From NCBI RefSeq assembly GCF_036226925.1, contig NZ_CP109031.1, positions 8,680,001 through 8,744,000 of the forward strand: a DNA stretch of 64,000 nt. The letters are read 5' to 3'. The DNA is from Streptomyces sp. NBC_00659 (GTDB lineage: Bacteria > Actinomycetota > Actinomycetes > Streptomycetales > Streptomycetaceae). Shown piece after piece: positions 1 through 9,269 of the stretch. A program made the position numbers and the translations under genes. The notes under the pieces are model-generated. The model was not told the DNA's origin and searched no databases. It saw only the letters and a program-made list of their open reading frames with translations. Numbering within the stretch: the stretch's first letter is position 1; the number at the start of each line of letters is the position of its first letter.

Positions 1-1146
1 GACAGCTCCGTCGGCGGCTGGACCAACGGTGTCTGGAACATGACCTTCACGGGCGTCCAGGGAGCACCGGCGACGAACTTCGACACCGGCCCGTACACCA
101 CCCTGGACACCACCCCGGTCTCCCGCGAGAAGCCCTACCTCTACCTGGACGGCAGCACCTACAAGGTGTTCGTGCCCTCCAAGCGGACCAACTCCCGCGG
201 CGTCTCGTGGCCCAACACGGCCGGTACGTCGATCCCGCTCGACCAGTTCTACGTCGTCAAGGCCGGCGCGACCGCGCAGACCATCAACGCGGCGCTCGCC
301 CAGGGTCTCAACCTGCTGTTCACCCCAGGTGTCTACCACATCGACCAGACGATCAACGTGACCCGGGCCAACACCGTCGTCCTCGGTCTCGGGCTCGCGA
401 CCGTCGTGCCGGACAACGGCATCGACGCGATGCACGTGGCGGACGTGGACGGCGTCAGGCTCGCCGGATTCCTCATCGACGCGGGCAGCTCCAAGTCCGA
501 CACCCTGCTGCAGATCGGTTCGTCGGGCGCCTCGGCCGACCACTCCGCCAACCCGACCACCATGCAGGACGTGTTCGTGCGGGTCGGCGGCGCGGGCCCC
601 GGCCTCGCCACCAACTCGGTCGTGGTCAACAGCGACGACGTCGTGATCGACCACACCTGGCTCTGGCGGGCCGACCACGGCGAAGGAGTCGGCTGGGAAA
701 CCAACCGCGCCGACTACGGGCTCGTGGTCAACGGTGACGACGTCCTGGCGACCGGCCTGTTCGTCGAGCACTTCAACAAGTACGACGTGCTGTGGAACGG
801 CGAGAACGGGCGCACGATCTTCTACCAGAACGAGAAGGCGTACGACGTACCCAACTCCGCCGCCATCACCCACGACGGCATCGTCGGGTACGCGGCCTAC
901 AAGGTCGCCGACTCCGTGGCCGTGCACGAGGCATGGGGACTGGGCAGCTACTGCAACTTCACCTCGGACCCGTCGATCGTGCAGGCACACGGCTTCCAGG
1001 TCCCGGTGAAGGCGGGGATCAAGCTGCACGACATTCAGGTGATCTCCCTGGGCGGCAAGGGCCAGTACGCCCACGTCGTCAACAACACCGGCGCGCCCAC
1101 CTCGGGGACGGACACCGTCCCGTCCAAGGTCACGCAGTTCCCGTGA
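1..1146 (+). CDS. Secreted right-handed beta-helix (GH55/pectate-lyase-like) protein, C-terminal part
   Basis: The frame is open from base 1 and ends at a TGA at 1144-1146, so this is the last 381 residues of a longer protein. The sequence has many short strands with repeated V/I-D-G and V-V-N steps typical of parallel beta-helix enzymes (GH55 exo-beta-1,3-glucanases and pectate-lyase-superfamily proteins). Similar Streptomyces proteins are secreted and often carry unhelpful names such as adenylyl cyclase. The signal peptide and catalytic part would lie upstream. Substrate cannot be stated. A strong hairpin follows 29 bases after the stop. The family assignment rests on recognition of the fold pattern. 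Confidence 0.7.
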   Translation, partial: DSSVGGWTNGVWNMTFTGVQGAPATNFDTGPYTTLDTTPVSREKPYLYLDGSTYKVFVPSKRTNSRGVSWPNTAGTSIPLDQFYVVKAGATAQTINAALAQGLNLLFTPGVYHIDQTINVTRANTVVLGLGLATVVPDNGIDAMHVADVDGVRLAGFLIDAGSSKSDTLLQIGSSGASADHSANPTTMQDVFVRVGGAGPGLATNSVVVNSDDVVIDHTWLWRADHGEGVGWETNRADYGLVVNGDDVLATGLFVEHFNKYDVLWNGENGRTIFYQNEKAYDVPNSAAITHDGIVGYAAYKVADSVAVHEAWGLGSYCNFTSDPSIVQAHGFQVPVKAGIKLHDIQVISLGGKGQYAHVVNNTGAPTSGTDTVPSKVTQFP

Positions 1147-1174
1147 TCCTGAACGGCGCCGGCTGACAGACAAG

Positions 1175-1218
1175 CGGGTGCCGGCACTCCCCCTGGTCCG
1201 GGGGAGTGCCGGCACCCG
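1175..1218. terminator. Intrinsic-type hairpin between convergent genes
   Basis: A perfect 19-bp inverted repeat (1175-1193 and 1200-1218) encloses a 6-base loop. It sits between the beta-helix gene ending at 1146 and the convergent small gene ending at 1273, so it can serve both strands. There is no U-tract, as is usual in Streptomyces. Confidence 0.8.
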
Positions 1219-1272
1219 CGCGCGTTCGGCGTCACGCGGCGGCGTGGGCCGCCGCCGGCCCGGTCCGCCCGC

Positions 1273-1641
1273 TCAGACGGAGCGGTGCCCCGGGCCGAAG
1301 CCCCCAGCGGCCCCCGTCGTGCCGCGAGGTGTGTCGAGCCGCGTGTCATGAGCCCGGGGCGCTTCCTGGTCGGGCGGCCCCGCCGGCTCCACCCCGGCGG
1401 CGTGCGCGAGGAGGCGACGGGCCAGTTCACGTGCCTCGGCGGGGGTGAGCGAGGCCCACACCCCGTGCTCGTCGCCCTGGTCGGGACCCACGTCCAGCGT
1501 CACGCGGCCGATCGTCCGGCCCGGCGTGGGCAGCCGCAGCTCCTTCACGAGGATCCTGCGGCCGCACGAAGTCACCAGGGGCAACTCGCCCGCCCCGGTC
1601 GCGGGTATCCGCCGCTGTCCGGACGCCGTCATCGCTCTCAC
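1273..1641 (-). CDS. Small conserved hypothetical protein, DUF6907-like
   Basis: This 122-residue protein carries an N-terminal beta-rich part and then the helix LTPAEARELARRLL near residue 66, a signature I associate with small Streptomyces proteins of the DUF6907 type. No enzyme motif, signal peptide or membrane segment is visible. The tail after residue 85 is Pro/Gly-rich and looks disordered. A second ATG three codons in (1632) is an equally possible start. Function is unknown, and the family name is tentative. Confidence 0.6.
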   Translation of the reverse strand: MRAMTASGQRRIPATGAGELPLVTSCGRRILVKELRLPTPGRTIGRVTLDVGPDQGDEHGVWASLTPAEARELARRLLAHAAGVEPAGPPDQEAPRAHDTRLDTPRGTTGAAGGFGPGHRSV

Positions 1642-1876
1642 GCCTTTCCACGAGCAGAACCGCCGGTGGGTCCACCGCAGTCGGTGGAACTCCGTGCTCC
1701 GGCGTCTGCCGGACTGTTCAGGTCAGCGTCGAGTGGTACTGGTTTGTTCCCGGTCTCCGCGCGCCACACTCCCTCGTGACCGCGTCCCGCGAGCCGCCCG
1801 CCGGTGCCGTGGGACCCGAACACGGGGTGGTGTTCACGTGGTTGACGAAAGCCCCGCTCGGTACGCGGACGGGGAG

Positions 1877-1894
1877 CGCCCGGCGGACCGGGCG
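1877..1894. terminator. Possible short terminator hairpin downstream of the Ppx/GppA gene
   Basis: A perfect 7-bp G/C stem (1877-1883 and 1888-1894) with a 4-base loop lies 19 bases past the stop of the Ppx/GppA gene. It is short, so confidence is modest. The rest of the gap 1642-1912 shows no further gene. Confidence 0.4.
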
Positions 1895-1912
1895 GCCCGC
1901 GACCGGTCCGTG

Positions 1913-2866
1913 TCAGCGCGGGGTGGAGCCCTTGGCGCGCAGGGCCCCGAGGCGTTCCAGGAGCAGACCCTCCCGGGTGGACCAGGGCGAGACCTCCACA
2001 CTCGTGGCCCGGCAGGCCTCCATCAGCGCTTCCGCGACCAGCGCCCCGGCCAGGGACTGTCCGGCCCGGTGCCGTGAGATGCCGGGCAGACGGCCGCGGC
2101 CCGCGGACCCGTTCCTGGCGAGAACGCCCACCGCGGCCCGTACCTCGTCGAGGGTCAGCCGCTGCGGGGTCCGGGAGCGGTCGCTGCCGGCGGTGGTGTA
2201 GCGGGCGAGCTGGGTGAAGGTCTTGGAGCAGGCGAGCACGCGTCCGTCGGGATCGGCGCGCGGCAGGTCGGCCACCTCGGCGAGCCGGTCGCTCAGATGG
2301 TCGCGGACCTCGGCGAGCCGTCGCTTCGAGGACACGGCCTCGTCCAGCTTCCAGGCGCGGGTGACCGTGCGGGCGCCCAGCGGCAGGGAATGGGTCGTCC
2401 GGGGTTGCCTGGACGATCCGGACGCGACCTCCACGGTCCCGCCGCCGATGTCGAGCACCAGCAGGGAGCCGGCCCGTTCGCCCGCCCAGTGCCGTGCGGC
2501 CACGTAGGCCAGGCGGGCCTCCTCCTCGCCGGACATCACCCGCAGCCGGGTGCCGGTCGCGCTGGCCACCTGGGCGAGGACCTCGTCGCGGTTGGGCGCG
2601 TCGCGAATCACCGACGTGGCGAACGCGTACACCTCCGGCAGGGCTCCCCGGCTCTCGGCGAGCGTTTCGGCCACGGCCCGCTGCACGCTCCGTACGCCCG
2701 ATTTGTCCAGCCGTCCCGTGGCGTCCAGTGTCTCGTGCAACTGGAGCCGTACCTTTCGGGACAGCACCTCCTCCATGGCGACTCCGGCGCGGCGCCGCGC
2801 CACGGTGAGCAGAGCGCTGTGACACCCGACGTCTAGTACACCTGCCTGACGCACTGTGTTAACCAC
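1913..2866 (-). CDS. Ppx/GppA-family phosphatase
   Basis: This 317-residue cytosolic protein is of the exopolyphosphatase / guanosine pentaphosphatase family (ASKHA fold). Visible motifs are LDVG near residue 11 (first phosphate loop, as DVGCHS instead of the usual DxGSNS), ATSVIRDAPN near 83, SGEEEARLA near 112 with the catalytic-type Glu, and LDIGGGTVE near 138. Start is GTG at 2866 with AGGAAA just upstream. It could hydrolyse polyphosphate or pppGpp; the sequence does not decide. Streptomyces usually has two paralogues and this one resembles the roughly 310-residue type. It appears monocistronic. Confidence 0.88.
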   Translation of the reverse strand: MVNTVRQAGVLDVGCHSALLTVARRRAGVAMEEVLSRKVRLQLHETLDATGRLDKSGVRSVQRAVAETLAESRGALPEVYAFATSVIRDAPNRDEVLAQVASATGTRLRVMSGEEEARLAYVAARHWAGERAGSLLVLDIGGGTVEVASGSSRQPRTTHSLPLGARTVTRAWKLDEAVSSKRRLAEVRDHLSDRLAEVADLPRADPDGRVLACSKTFTQLARYTTAGSDRSRTPQRLTLDEVRAAVGVLARNGSAGRGRLPGISRHRAGQSLAGALVAEALMEACRATSVEVSPWSTREGLLLERLGALRAKGSTPR

Positions 2867-3065
2867 CCGTTTCCTGCAGAAGGGGACCCCGCGAACTCAC
2901 CATTGTCCCGCACGGTGGCCGTGGTGACGCGACACGATTTCGTTTCGGCTCGTCAGGAGCCTGTCGGGGACCTTCAGGGTGCCACGGCGGCGCCGGGCGG
3001 CCGACCGAAGGGACTTCACGCGCGCTGCCGCGCCCCCGCTGTCGCACGAGGGGCGGGAGCCGGCG

Positions 3066-3542
3066 TCAGATGGCGGAGCGGCTCATGTCACTGTCCGGCG
3101 TGTCGGCCAACGCCACCACGGCGGTGATCCGTTTGCCGACGGGTTCCCGGTGCGCCTCGAAGGCATGGCACACGGCCATGACGATCTCCAGTCCGTGCTG
3201 GCCGACGCGGCCCGCGTCGGCCGCGCGTGCCACCGGAAGGGTCGGGTCGGAGTCCCACACGGTCGCCCGGACGGCGCCCTGGTCGACCTCCAGCGACAAC
3301 AGGCAGGGTCCGCCCGCGTACTTGACCGCGTTGGTCACCAGCTCGCTGACGACCAGGGGGACCATGCCCATCACCCGTCCGGAGACGGGCAGTCCGGCGA
3401 CCGCCTGCACCCGTGTCAGGAAGTCGCGGGTGAACGCCCGCGCCTGAGCGATGCACGTGGAGTCACCGTCGTACGCGACTGAGGCCTCGATGAGTGCACC
3501 CCGCTGTTCCTGCTGTCCCGCTTCGCTCACCTGCTGACCCAT
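3066..3542 (-). CDS. RsbW-like ATP-binding protein (GHKL anti-sigma/partner-switch type)
   Basis: This 158-residue protein is a single histidine-kinase-like ATPase domain without any phospho-acceptor domain. The N box is ELVTNA near residues 67-72, a D-box-like VWDSDPT follows near 95, and a Gly-rich GQHGLEIV lies near 114. Family knowledge: such Streptomyces proteins act as anti-sigma factor kinases that phosphorylate an STAS anti-anti-sigma protein, with SpoIIE-type PP2Cs reversing the reaction. No STAS or sigma gene is adjacent, so its partner is encoded elsewhere. SpoIIE-type phosphatases occur further along this window (from 10.6 and 57.9 kb). Confidence 0.85.
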   Translation of the reverse strand: MGQQVSEAGQQEQRGALIEASVAYDGDSTCIAQARAFTRDFLTRVQAVAGLPVSGRVMGMVPLVVSELVTNAVKYAGGPCLLSLEVDQGAVRATVWDSDPTLPVARAADAGRVGQHGLEIVMAVCHAFEAHREPVGKRITAVVALADTPDSDMSRSAI

Positions 3543-3656
3543 ACGATCCGTCCCGCGTCCACCTCTTCGACGTTCGGCGTCTGCCCCGGAAATCCGGCTT
3601 CACTCCACCCGGCCGCGTATTCGTCCGCGGGGCACCGCGACGGGGTGCCGCCGAGG

Positions 3657-4097
3657 TCAGGCGTCGGCGACCGTCACGGCGACGGGGGTGCCGGCCTCGA
3701 TCGTGCGGCTGACCGTGCAGAGCCGGTCGTGCGAGGTCTTGACGGCGCGGGGGAGGATGGCACGGGCGCGGTCGCCGCTCTCGCCGTCCGGGAACGCCAC
3801 CGAGAAGGTGACCGCGAGGCTGGTCATCCGGTTTCCGAGCTCGTCGCTGATCTTGTCGCCGGTCACCGTCAGGGTGAACCGCGTGGGCTCCGCATGGCGG
3901 CCGGTCGCGACATCGACATCGGCCGCGGTGCAGCCGCCGATGGCCGCGAGCAGCAGTTCGACCGGGGTGAACTCGTCCTCCCCGCCGGGTCCGGAACCGG
4001 TACCGAAGGCGATCGTCCCGCCCCGCGTGTTCGTCGCGGTGAAGTGTCCGGTGCCGGTCCGCTCGACGGTGACGCTGCGCAGCTTGTCGTCAGTCAT
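3657..4097 (-). CDS. OsmC-family peroxiredoxin-like protein
   Basis: This 146-residue protein matches OsmC/Ohr-fold proteins. It has an N-terminal beta region, then GGCTAADV with the first redox Cys, and later HDRLCTVS with the second Cys, the pair that reduces organic hydroperoxides in this family. ATG at 4097 is chosen because translation from there starts directly with the OsmC fold, whereas the longer reading begins with an Arg/Pro-rich stretch. It is likely cytosolic and transcribed alone. The gap to the response-regulator stop at 4150 is only 52 bases, but read-through direction makes it downstream of that operon, so co-transcription is possible. Confidence 0.88.
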   Translation of the reverse strand: MTDDKLRSVTVERTGTGHFTATNTRGGTIAFGTGSGPGGEDEFTPVELLLAAIGGCTAADVDVATGRHAEPTRFTLTVTGDKISDELGNRMTSLAVTFSVAFPDGESGDRARAILPRAVKTSHDRLCTVSRTIEAGTPVAVTVADA

Positions 4098-4149
4098 ACC
4101 GCCGACCCTAATGTCGTGCCGCGCCGCCCGCCTCGGACGTGCCGTCGGG

Positions 4150-4827
4150 TCAGTCGGGCGGGTTCGGCCGGACGACACCGAGGTCGTAGGCGAGGATGAC
4201 CGCCTGGACGCGGTCGCGGACGCCCACCTTCGACAGGACGCGGCCGACGTGCGTCTTCACCGTCGACTCCGCCACGACGAGGCGGCCGGCGATCTCGCTG
4301 TTGCTCCAGCCCTCGCCGATGGCGACGAAGATCTCGTACTCGCGCTCGGTGAGGGCGTGCAGGCGAGGGTCGTCCTGCGGCCTCGCAGCCGACGGATCGT
4401 GCGGGAGGTGCCGGGCATAGGCGTCCAGGAGACGCCGGGTCAGCGCGGGGGCGATCACCGCGTCCCCCGCGGCGACCGCCCGGATCCCGGCGAGCAGTTC
4501 CTCCGGATGGGCGTCCTTGAGGAGGAACCCGCTGGCTCCCGCGCGCAGTGCGGCGTAGGCGTACTCGTCCAGGTCGAACGTGGTCAGGATCAGTACCCGG
4601 GAGCGGCCACCGGAGGCGACGACCCGGCGGGTGGCCTCGATGCCGTCCATCCCGGGCATCCGTACGTCCATGAGGATCACGTCCGGGCGCAGTTCGGCGG
4701 CCCTGCGGACGGCGTCGGCGCCGTGGGACGCCTCGCCGACGACAGAGGTGTCCGGCGTGCTCTCCAGGAGCATGCGGAAGCCCAGGCGTTGCAGCGGCTG
4801 GTCGTCGACGATGAGCACGCTGGTCAC
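4150..4827 (-). CDS. NarL/LuxR-family response regulator
   Basis: This 225-residue protein has a receiver domain (acidic pair D8-D9, phospho-acceptor D54 in [11 protein letters not shown], switch Thr in LILTTFD, Lys in [10 protein letters not shown] near 104) and a C-terminal LuxR-type HTH (LTEREYEIF... [14 protein letters not shown], about 155-215). The GTG start at 4827 overlaps the kinase stop by 4 bp, so the pair is translationally coupled. It probably controls the ABC exporter encoded just upstream in the same orientation; candidate operator repeats are at 8257-8303. Confidence 0.95.
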   Translation of the reverse strand: MTSVLIVDDQPLQRLGFRMLLESTPDTSVVGEASHGADAVRRAAELRPDVILMDVRMPGMDGIEATRRVVASGGRSRVLILTTFDLDEYAYAALRAGASGFLLKDAHPEELLAGIRAVAAGDAVIAPALTRRLLDAYARHLPHDPSAARPQDDPRLHALTEREYEIFVAIGEGWSNSEIAGRLVVAESTVKTHVGRVLSKVGVRDRVQAVILAYDLGVVRPNPPD

Positions 4828-6182
4828 GCGGCACCGCCCGTGACGGCCGGCGGAGCGAGGCCGGTCCCGGCCGGAGGGGTGAGATCGAGGGTGGCCCGCA
4901 GCGTCCACCCGCCGTCGGGGCCGGGCCCCGCGACGACCGTTCCGTCGTAGAGGGCCGCGCGTTCTCTCATGCCGGGGATGCCGTGCCCTTCGTCGTCGTG
5001 CGGCCGGGAGCGCACGCTGCCGTTGCCCGGGCCGGTGTCGTGGACGTCGATGTGCAGCAGCGCTTCCTCGACGCCCACCGCGAGATCGACGCGTGTCCCC
5101 GGGCCTCCGTGCTTGAGGGCGTTGGTGAGAGCCTCCTGGACGATGCGGTACACGGCGAGCTGGACACCGCGGTCCAGAGTGCGCAGTTCGCCGCTGCTGC
5201 GGTGCACGACCACCGGACCGGCGGCCCGGATCCGCTCGCACAGGGCGTCGATGTCCCCGATCCCCGGCTGGGGACTCAGCTCGGGCGCGCTGGGAGTCGC
5301 GGGCTGCTCGCGCAGCACGCCGAGCATGCGGCGCAGTTCGCCGAGCGCCTGCCGTCCGGTGTCACCGATGAGCAGCAGGGCCTGCTTCCCACGTTCCGGC
5401 GCGAGGTCGTTCGCGTACGCGCCGCCGTCGGCCAGGGTGATGATGACGGAGAGGTTGTGGCCGACGATGTCGTGCATCTCGCGGGCCATGCGGGTGCGTT
5501 CGGCGGCGGCGGCCAGTCGGCTGCGCTGGTCGCGCTCGACCTCCAGCCGGGTCGCGCGGTCCCGCAGGACGGCGAGCTGGCCGCGCCGGATCCGGACGGC
5601 CAGTCCGAGCGCGACGGCCGCGGTTATCGTGCTGAAGAGGAAGAACAGCGCGTCCAGGACATGTACTTCGGGCGGCAGGCGCACGGCGACCAGCCCCAGC
5701 GCGCCGGCCGTGACCGCGCAGGCCAGGGGGAGCCGCCGCAGCTCGCCGTGCAGGACCAGGCTGTAGAGGGCGATCAGCACGGCGACGTCGGCGCGCAGCC
5801 ACACCCCCAGCGCCAGCTGGAGGATGAACACCGCGATGATCACCCCGAAGGAGAGCGAGGGCCTTCTGCGCCGCCACAGCAGCGGGAGCACCAGTCCGGC
5901 CTGCAGCGCGAGCGTCCCCGGCAGGTCCAGGTGGGTGAACTCGGTGTCGAACGGATGGTGCCGGCCGTCCCCGTCGTGCACCAGGTCCGGCAGGCAGAAC
6001 AGCAGCGCGACGACCGCCGTCACCACGGAGTCGAGGATCCATGGACGGCTGCGGTCACCCTGCTTGAGCCGACGGCCGAGACGGGACAGCGCACGGGCCA
6101 GCGGGTGGTTCCACGGCAGGTCTGCCTCGGCGAAAGGACGGTCGTCCGCCGGTTCGGGCAGGGCGGTGTCGTCGGCGTTCAT
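4824..6182 (-). CDS. Two-component sensor histidine kinase (HisKA_3 / NarX-like)
   Basis: This 452-residue membrane kinase has an Asp/Glu/Pro-rich start, about six hydrophobic segments between residues 50 and 195, then a coiled linker and a HisKA_3 dimerisation domain ([15 protein letters not shown], phospho-His near 237). The C-terminal HATPase_c has [10 protein letters not shown] as N box and [11 protein letters not shown] as G box. There is no large extracellular sensor loop, so it likely senses within the membrane ('intramembrane-sensing' style, inference). ATG at 6182 has GGTGA five bases upstream; an in-frame GTG at 6191 is an alternative. Coupled to the response regulator at 4150. Confidence 0.94.
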   Translation of the reverse strand: MNADDTALPEPADDRPFAEADLPWNHPLARALSRLGRRLKQGDRSRPWILDSVVTAVVALLFCLPDLVHDGDGRHHPFDTEFTHLDLPGTLALQAGLVLPLLWRRRRPSLSFGVIIAVFILQLALGVWLRADVAVLIALYSLVLHGELRRLPLACAVTAGALGLVAVRLPPEVHVLDALFFLFSTITAAVALGLAVRIRRGQLAVLRDRATRLEVERDQRSRLAAAAERTRMAREMHDIVGHNLSVIITLADGGAYANDLAPERGKQALLLIGDTGRQALGELRRMLGVLREQPATPSAPELSPQPGIGDIDALCERIRAAGPVVVHRSSGELRTLDRGVQLAVYRIVQEALTNALKHGGPGTRVDLAVGVEEALLHIDVHDTGPGNGSVRSRPHDDEGHGIPGMRERAALYDGTVVAGPGPDGGWTLRATLDLTPPAGTGLAPPAVTGGAA

Positions 6183-6326
6183 GGGAGTCACCGGTCCACG
6201 CTCATGGGTCTCACCTGTCCATTGTGGGTCCGGACGCTGTGGGTCCGGCCGCGCCCCGTACGCGCCTCCTCGTGTCCTCGTACGGGCGTCACCGCGCGGG
6301 TCGGCCGTGATGCCCGGTGCCCGGAC

Positions 6327-6367
6327 GGCACGACACCGGACCGGGTGATCCGGTCGGGTGCCGTGCC
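6327..6367. terminator. Hairpin downstream of the ABC exporter genes
   Basis: An 18-bp inverted repeat with two mismatches (6327-6344 and 6350-6367, 5-base loop) lies 32 bases beyond the permease stop. It separates the exporter genes from the histidine kinase gene on the same strand, so the four genes may be two transcription units. Confidence 0.65.
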
Positions 6368-6398
6368 GTGCCGGTCGTGGCGTGCGGTGCGCGGTGTG

Positions 6399-7247
6399 TC
6401 AGGCGTCCGTGCGGACGAGACGGTAGGCGGCGCCCGCCAGCGCGAGCACGGTCCAGCCGAGGAAGACCACGAGCCCGGCGGTGGGCGACAAGGTGGTGGA
6501 GTCGTGGGTCAGCGCGAACATCGACTCGCCCGCGCTGCTCGGCAGGTAGGGGCTGATGTTGTCCTGCCACGAGCTGGGCAGCAGCGAGACCAGACCGGGC
6601 ACCAGCATCAGCGAGGCGACCAGGACCGAGATGCCGCCGGCGACCGAGCGGAGCAGAGCGCCCAGGGCGGTGCCGATCACGCCGACCAGACCGAGGTAGA
6701 GGCCCGCGCCCAGCAGGCTGCGGACCACGCCGGAGTGGGACAGGGTGAGGGCCGCGGGCGTGCCGGAGACGATGCCGCTGTCGATCGTGAAGGCGACGAA
6801 GACGCCGACGGTGGCGACGACGAGGGCGACCAGGCCGAACACCGAGGCCTTGGACCACAGCACCGGCAGCCGGCGCGGCACCGCCGCCAGCGTGGAACGG
6901 ATCATTCCCGTCGAGTACTCGCCGGCGGTGATCAGCACTCCCAGCACACCGAGCGCCAGCTGCGCGAAGTTCGTGCCGAACACGGAGAGGCTGAGCGCGG
7001 TGGCCGCGACGTCGTCCCGGTGCAGGGGGCGCCCGGAGTTGAGCTCGGACTTGTAGTGCGCGGCGGCGATCACGCCGAACGCGACGAGGAACAGCAGCCC
7101 GAGGCCGAGGGTGATCCAGGTGGAGCGCAGCGACCACAGCTTCGCCCACTCGGAGCGCAGCACCCGGCGCCCGGTGACCTTGTATGTCGGACGGGCCGCC
7201 CGTACGGGACCGGTCGTGGGACTGTCGGTGACGGTGACGGTGCTCAT
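6399..7247 (-). CDS. ABC-2-type transporter permease
   Basis: This 282-residue integral membrane protein has a short cytosolic N terminus and about six hydrophobic segments starting near residue 42. It resembles ABC-2 permeases that lack a large extracytoplasmic domain, as in daunorubicin/bacitracin-type or antimicrobial-peptide exporters. The ATG lies 4 bp inside the end of the ATPase gene, with GGAGGG ten bases upstream, so it is translationally coupled. Substrate is unknown; a drug, peptide or lipid are all possible. Confidence 0.9.
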   Translation of the reverse strand: MSTVTVTDSPTTGPVRAARPTYKVTGRRVLRSEWAKLWSLRSTWITLGLGLLFLVAFGVIAAAHYKSELNSGRPLHRDDVAATALSLSVFGTNFAQLALGVLGVLITAGEYSTGMIRSTLAAVPRRLPVLWSKASVFGLVALVVATVGVFVAFTIDSGIVSGTPAALTLSHSGVVRSLLGAGLYLGLVGVIGTALGALLRSVAGGISVLVASLMLVPGLVSLLPSSWQDNISPYLPSSAGESMFALTHDSTTLSPTAGLVVFLGWTVLALAGAAYRLVRTDA

Positions 7248-8179
7248 GCCGCCCTCCCAGAGGTCTCGACGGTGGCGCTGGCGTGGTACTCGACAGCGTC
7301 GCGGGTCAGATCCATGAAAGCCTCTTCGAGAGAGACGGTCCGGGAGCTGAGCTCGAACAGCGGGATGCCGTGCTCGGCGGCCTTGAGACCGATCGCCCGC
7401 GGGGTCAGCCCCGTCACCTGAAGCTCTTCGGATCCGGCCGTGCCGGTGATTTCGACACCGGGACCGGCCAGCACCTCGCGCAGCCGGGCCGCCTGGTCGG
7501 TGGCCACGGTGACCGTGTCACCGCCGGCTTGCTGGACCAGCTCCCGCACGGTGGTGTCCGCCAGCAGGCGTCCACGCCCTACGACGATCAGGTGGTCGGC
7601 GACCAGGGCCATCTCGCTCATCAGGTGCGAGGAGACGAACACCGTACGGCCGTCCGCCGCGAGGCCGGTGAGCAGATTGCGGATCCACAGCACGCCCTCG
7701 GGGTCCAGTCCGTTGACCGGTTCGTCGAGCATGATGGTGGCCGGGTCGCCGAGGAGTGCCGCGGCGATGCCGAGGCGCTGGCCCATGCCGAGGGAGAAGG
7801 CGCCCGCGCGCTTCTTGGCCACCGTCTGGAGGCCGGTCAGCTCGATGACCTCCTCCACCCGGCGGCGCGGAATGCCGTGGGTGTAGGCCTGGGCCATGAG
7901 GTGGTCGAAGGCGGACCGGCCCGGGTGGATCGACTTGGCCTCGAGCAGCGCGCCGACTTCCTGGAGCGGCGCGGTGTGCTGGGCGTAGTGCTTGCCGTTG
8001 ACCGTGACGCTGCCGCCGGAAGGCGCGTCCAGGCCGACGATCATGCGCATGGTCGTGGACTTTCCCGCGCCGTTGGGGCCCAGGAAGCCGGTGACGGTGC
8101 CGGGCTTCACCACGAAGTCCAGCCGGTCCACCGCCGTCTTCTCGCCGTACCGCTTCGTCAGCTGATGTGCCTCGATCAT
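7244..8179 (-). CDS. ABC transporter ATP-binding protein
   Basis: This 311-residue ATPase has Walker A GPNGAGKST near residue 36, Q-loop region near 80, signature FSLGMGQRLGIA near 133, Walker B ATIMLDEPVNGLDPEG near 155 and switch His in SSHLMSE near 190. The C-terminal extension (about 215-311) is typical of DrrA-like exporter ATPases. It is the first gene of the exporter pair; upstream lies a 433-base gap with direct-repeat operators. Likely pumps out a compound sensed through the neighbouring two-component system (inference from gene order). Confidence 0.95.
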   Translation of the reverse strand: MIEAHQLTKRYGEKTAVDRLDFVVKPGTVTGFLGPNGAGKSTTMRMIVGLDAPSGGSVTVNGKHYAQHTAPLQEVGALLEAKSIHPGRSAFDHLMAQAYTHGIPRRRVEEVIELTGLQTVAKKRAGAFSLGMGQRLGIAAALLGDPATIMLDEPVNGLDPEGVLWIRNLLTGLAADGRTVFVSSHLMSEMALVADHLIVVGRGRLLADTTVRELVQQAGGDTVTVATDQAARLREVLAGPGVEITGTAGSEELQVTGLTPRAIGLKAAEHGIPLFELSSRTVSLEEAFMDLTRDAVEYHASATVETSGRAA

Positions 8180-8612
8180 CGATGGTCCCTTGGTTTCGGG
8201 GGCAGGCCCCCACCTGACTGCTCACCCACCACGCTAGGAGCCCGCGGTCCCGGATCCGTGGTACCGGAGAGCCCGGTCGAGGGGAGGCACGTAGTACCGC
8301 GGTATCACTCGGCTACGGCTCGCGGATGACAGGACGCGGGCGGGCGCCCCCGCCCGAGCTCCGGCGGGCGTGGAGTTCCCGGGCGTCCCCGGGCCCGCCG
8401 GACGGCTCTTCGCGCGCATAGGGGAAGCCTTCCTGGCGCGGCCCGACAGTGACACCCCGCTCGAAGCGGCCTGCGGAGGGGGCAGATGGCGAGAGCGCGT
8501 CGGGCCGTTTACTCGAACACCACGCGTCAACTCACAGCTGTGCTGGACTAGTTCGGACAGGATCGGATCGTAAGGGGCTTTTCCCCCGTGCCCCGGGCTG
8601 CCGAGTCGGTCG
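8180..8612. other. Intergenic region upstream of the ABC exporter operon
   Basis: The 433 bases between the ATPase start and the 2H-protein stop contain no convincing gene in any frame. The part nearest the ATPase holds the CGTRGTACCG repeats listed separately. A TTGACG on the minus strand (complement of CGTCAA near 8525) could be a -35 element, but no clear -10 follows. Confidence 0.5.
8257..8303 (-). promoter_or_regulatory. Direct-repeat operator candidate before the ABC exporter
   Basis: CGTGGTACCG (8257-8266) and CGTAGTACCG (8290-8299) are the same 10-mer with one change, spaced 33 bp apart, about three helical turns. The second overlaps the palindrome TACCGCGGTA (8294-8303). Position 78-124 bases upstream of the ATPase start and phasing suggest binding by a dimeric regulator, most simply the adjacent NarL-type response regulator. 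The link to that protein is inference. Confidence 0.5.
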
Positions 8613-9257
8613 TCAGCGCGGGACGGGCCAGGTCTTGAGGAGTTTGCGGGCGGCTCCGCTGTTGCCGAGTTGGTAGACGGCGACGGCGGCCGGGTGGACG
8701 GGGAAGGCGTCGAACGGTTCGGCCTCGATGGTCTCGAGTTCGTCGAGGGTGGCGAAGCCGACGGTGACGTGGGCCGTGTACTTGCCCGGCCCGATCTGGG
8801 CGGGGACGTATCCCTCGACCCAGTCGCGGGTGCTCTGGCTGATGTCCTCGCCCGGGTCGGTGACGAAGGCTGCGGACGTGCCGCCGGGCTCGGTGAAGGG
8901 GGTGACGGCGGCGAGCAGTGCGGCCTGGAAGTCGAGCACCTGCTCGCTGGGCTGGACGAGGATGACCGCGAGTCCCTGGCCGGGCACGCCCCAGTCGGCG
9001 TGCTTGATCGCCACTGCCCGGTAGGAGAGCGCGCTCGTGTCGGTCGCGGCCAGGGTGTCACCGATGGCGGCGTAGACGCTTTCCAGCTGAGCTGTGCGCA
9101 CGTAGCGCTGAAGGGTGGTGATGTGCGGCTGGTGGGAGGCGTCCAGCGCGAACCCGTCCGGGACGCTCTCGCGCATCCTGGCGTTCCGGTCGCGGGCGTG
9201 CCGGAGGGTGTTCTCGTCCGGGTCGACGAGTACGTCGATGGCGGTCAGGTCACTCAC
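8613..9257 (-). CDS. 2H phosphoesterase (2'-5' RNA ligase superfamily)
   Basis: This 214-residue protein has the two signature H-x-T motifs of the 2H superfamily: HITTL near residue 45 and HVTVG near 164, with the expected spacing. Family members act on 2',3'-cyclic phosphate or 2'-5' linkages in RNA or on small cyclic nucleotides. GTG at 9257 is preceded by AGGAGG, a near-perfect ribosome site. It lies only 12 bases after the HAD hydrolase gene, so the two are very likely one operon and may process the same kind of substrate (inference). No membrane segment or signal peptide. Confidence 0.85.
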   Translation of the reverse strand: MSDLTAIDVLVDPDENTLRHARDRNARMRESVPDGFALDASHQPHITTLQRYVRTAQLESVYAAIGDTLAATDTSALSYRAVAIKHADWGVPGQGLAVILVQPSEQVLDFQAALLAAVTPFTEPGGTSAAFVTDPGEDISQSTRDWVEGYVPAQIGPGKYTAHVTVGFATLDELETIEAEPFDAFPVHPAAVAVYQLGNSGAARKLLKTWPVPR

Positions 9258-9269
9258 GGATCCTCCTGG

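Noticed and set aside
4983..7421. 812-codon plus-strand open frame over the kinase and permease genes
   Set aside because: Antisense shadow; the Gln/Arg/Gly-rich sequence has no fold pattern and the minus-strand genes are unambiguous.
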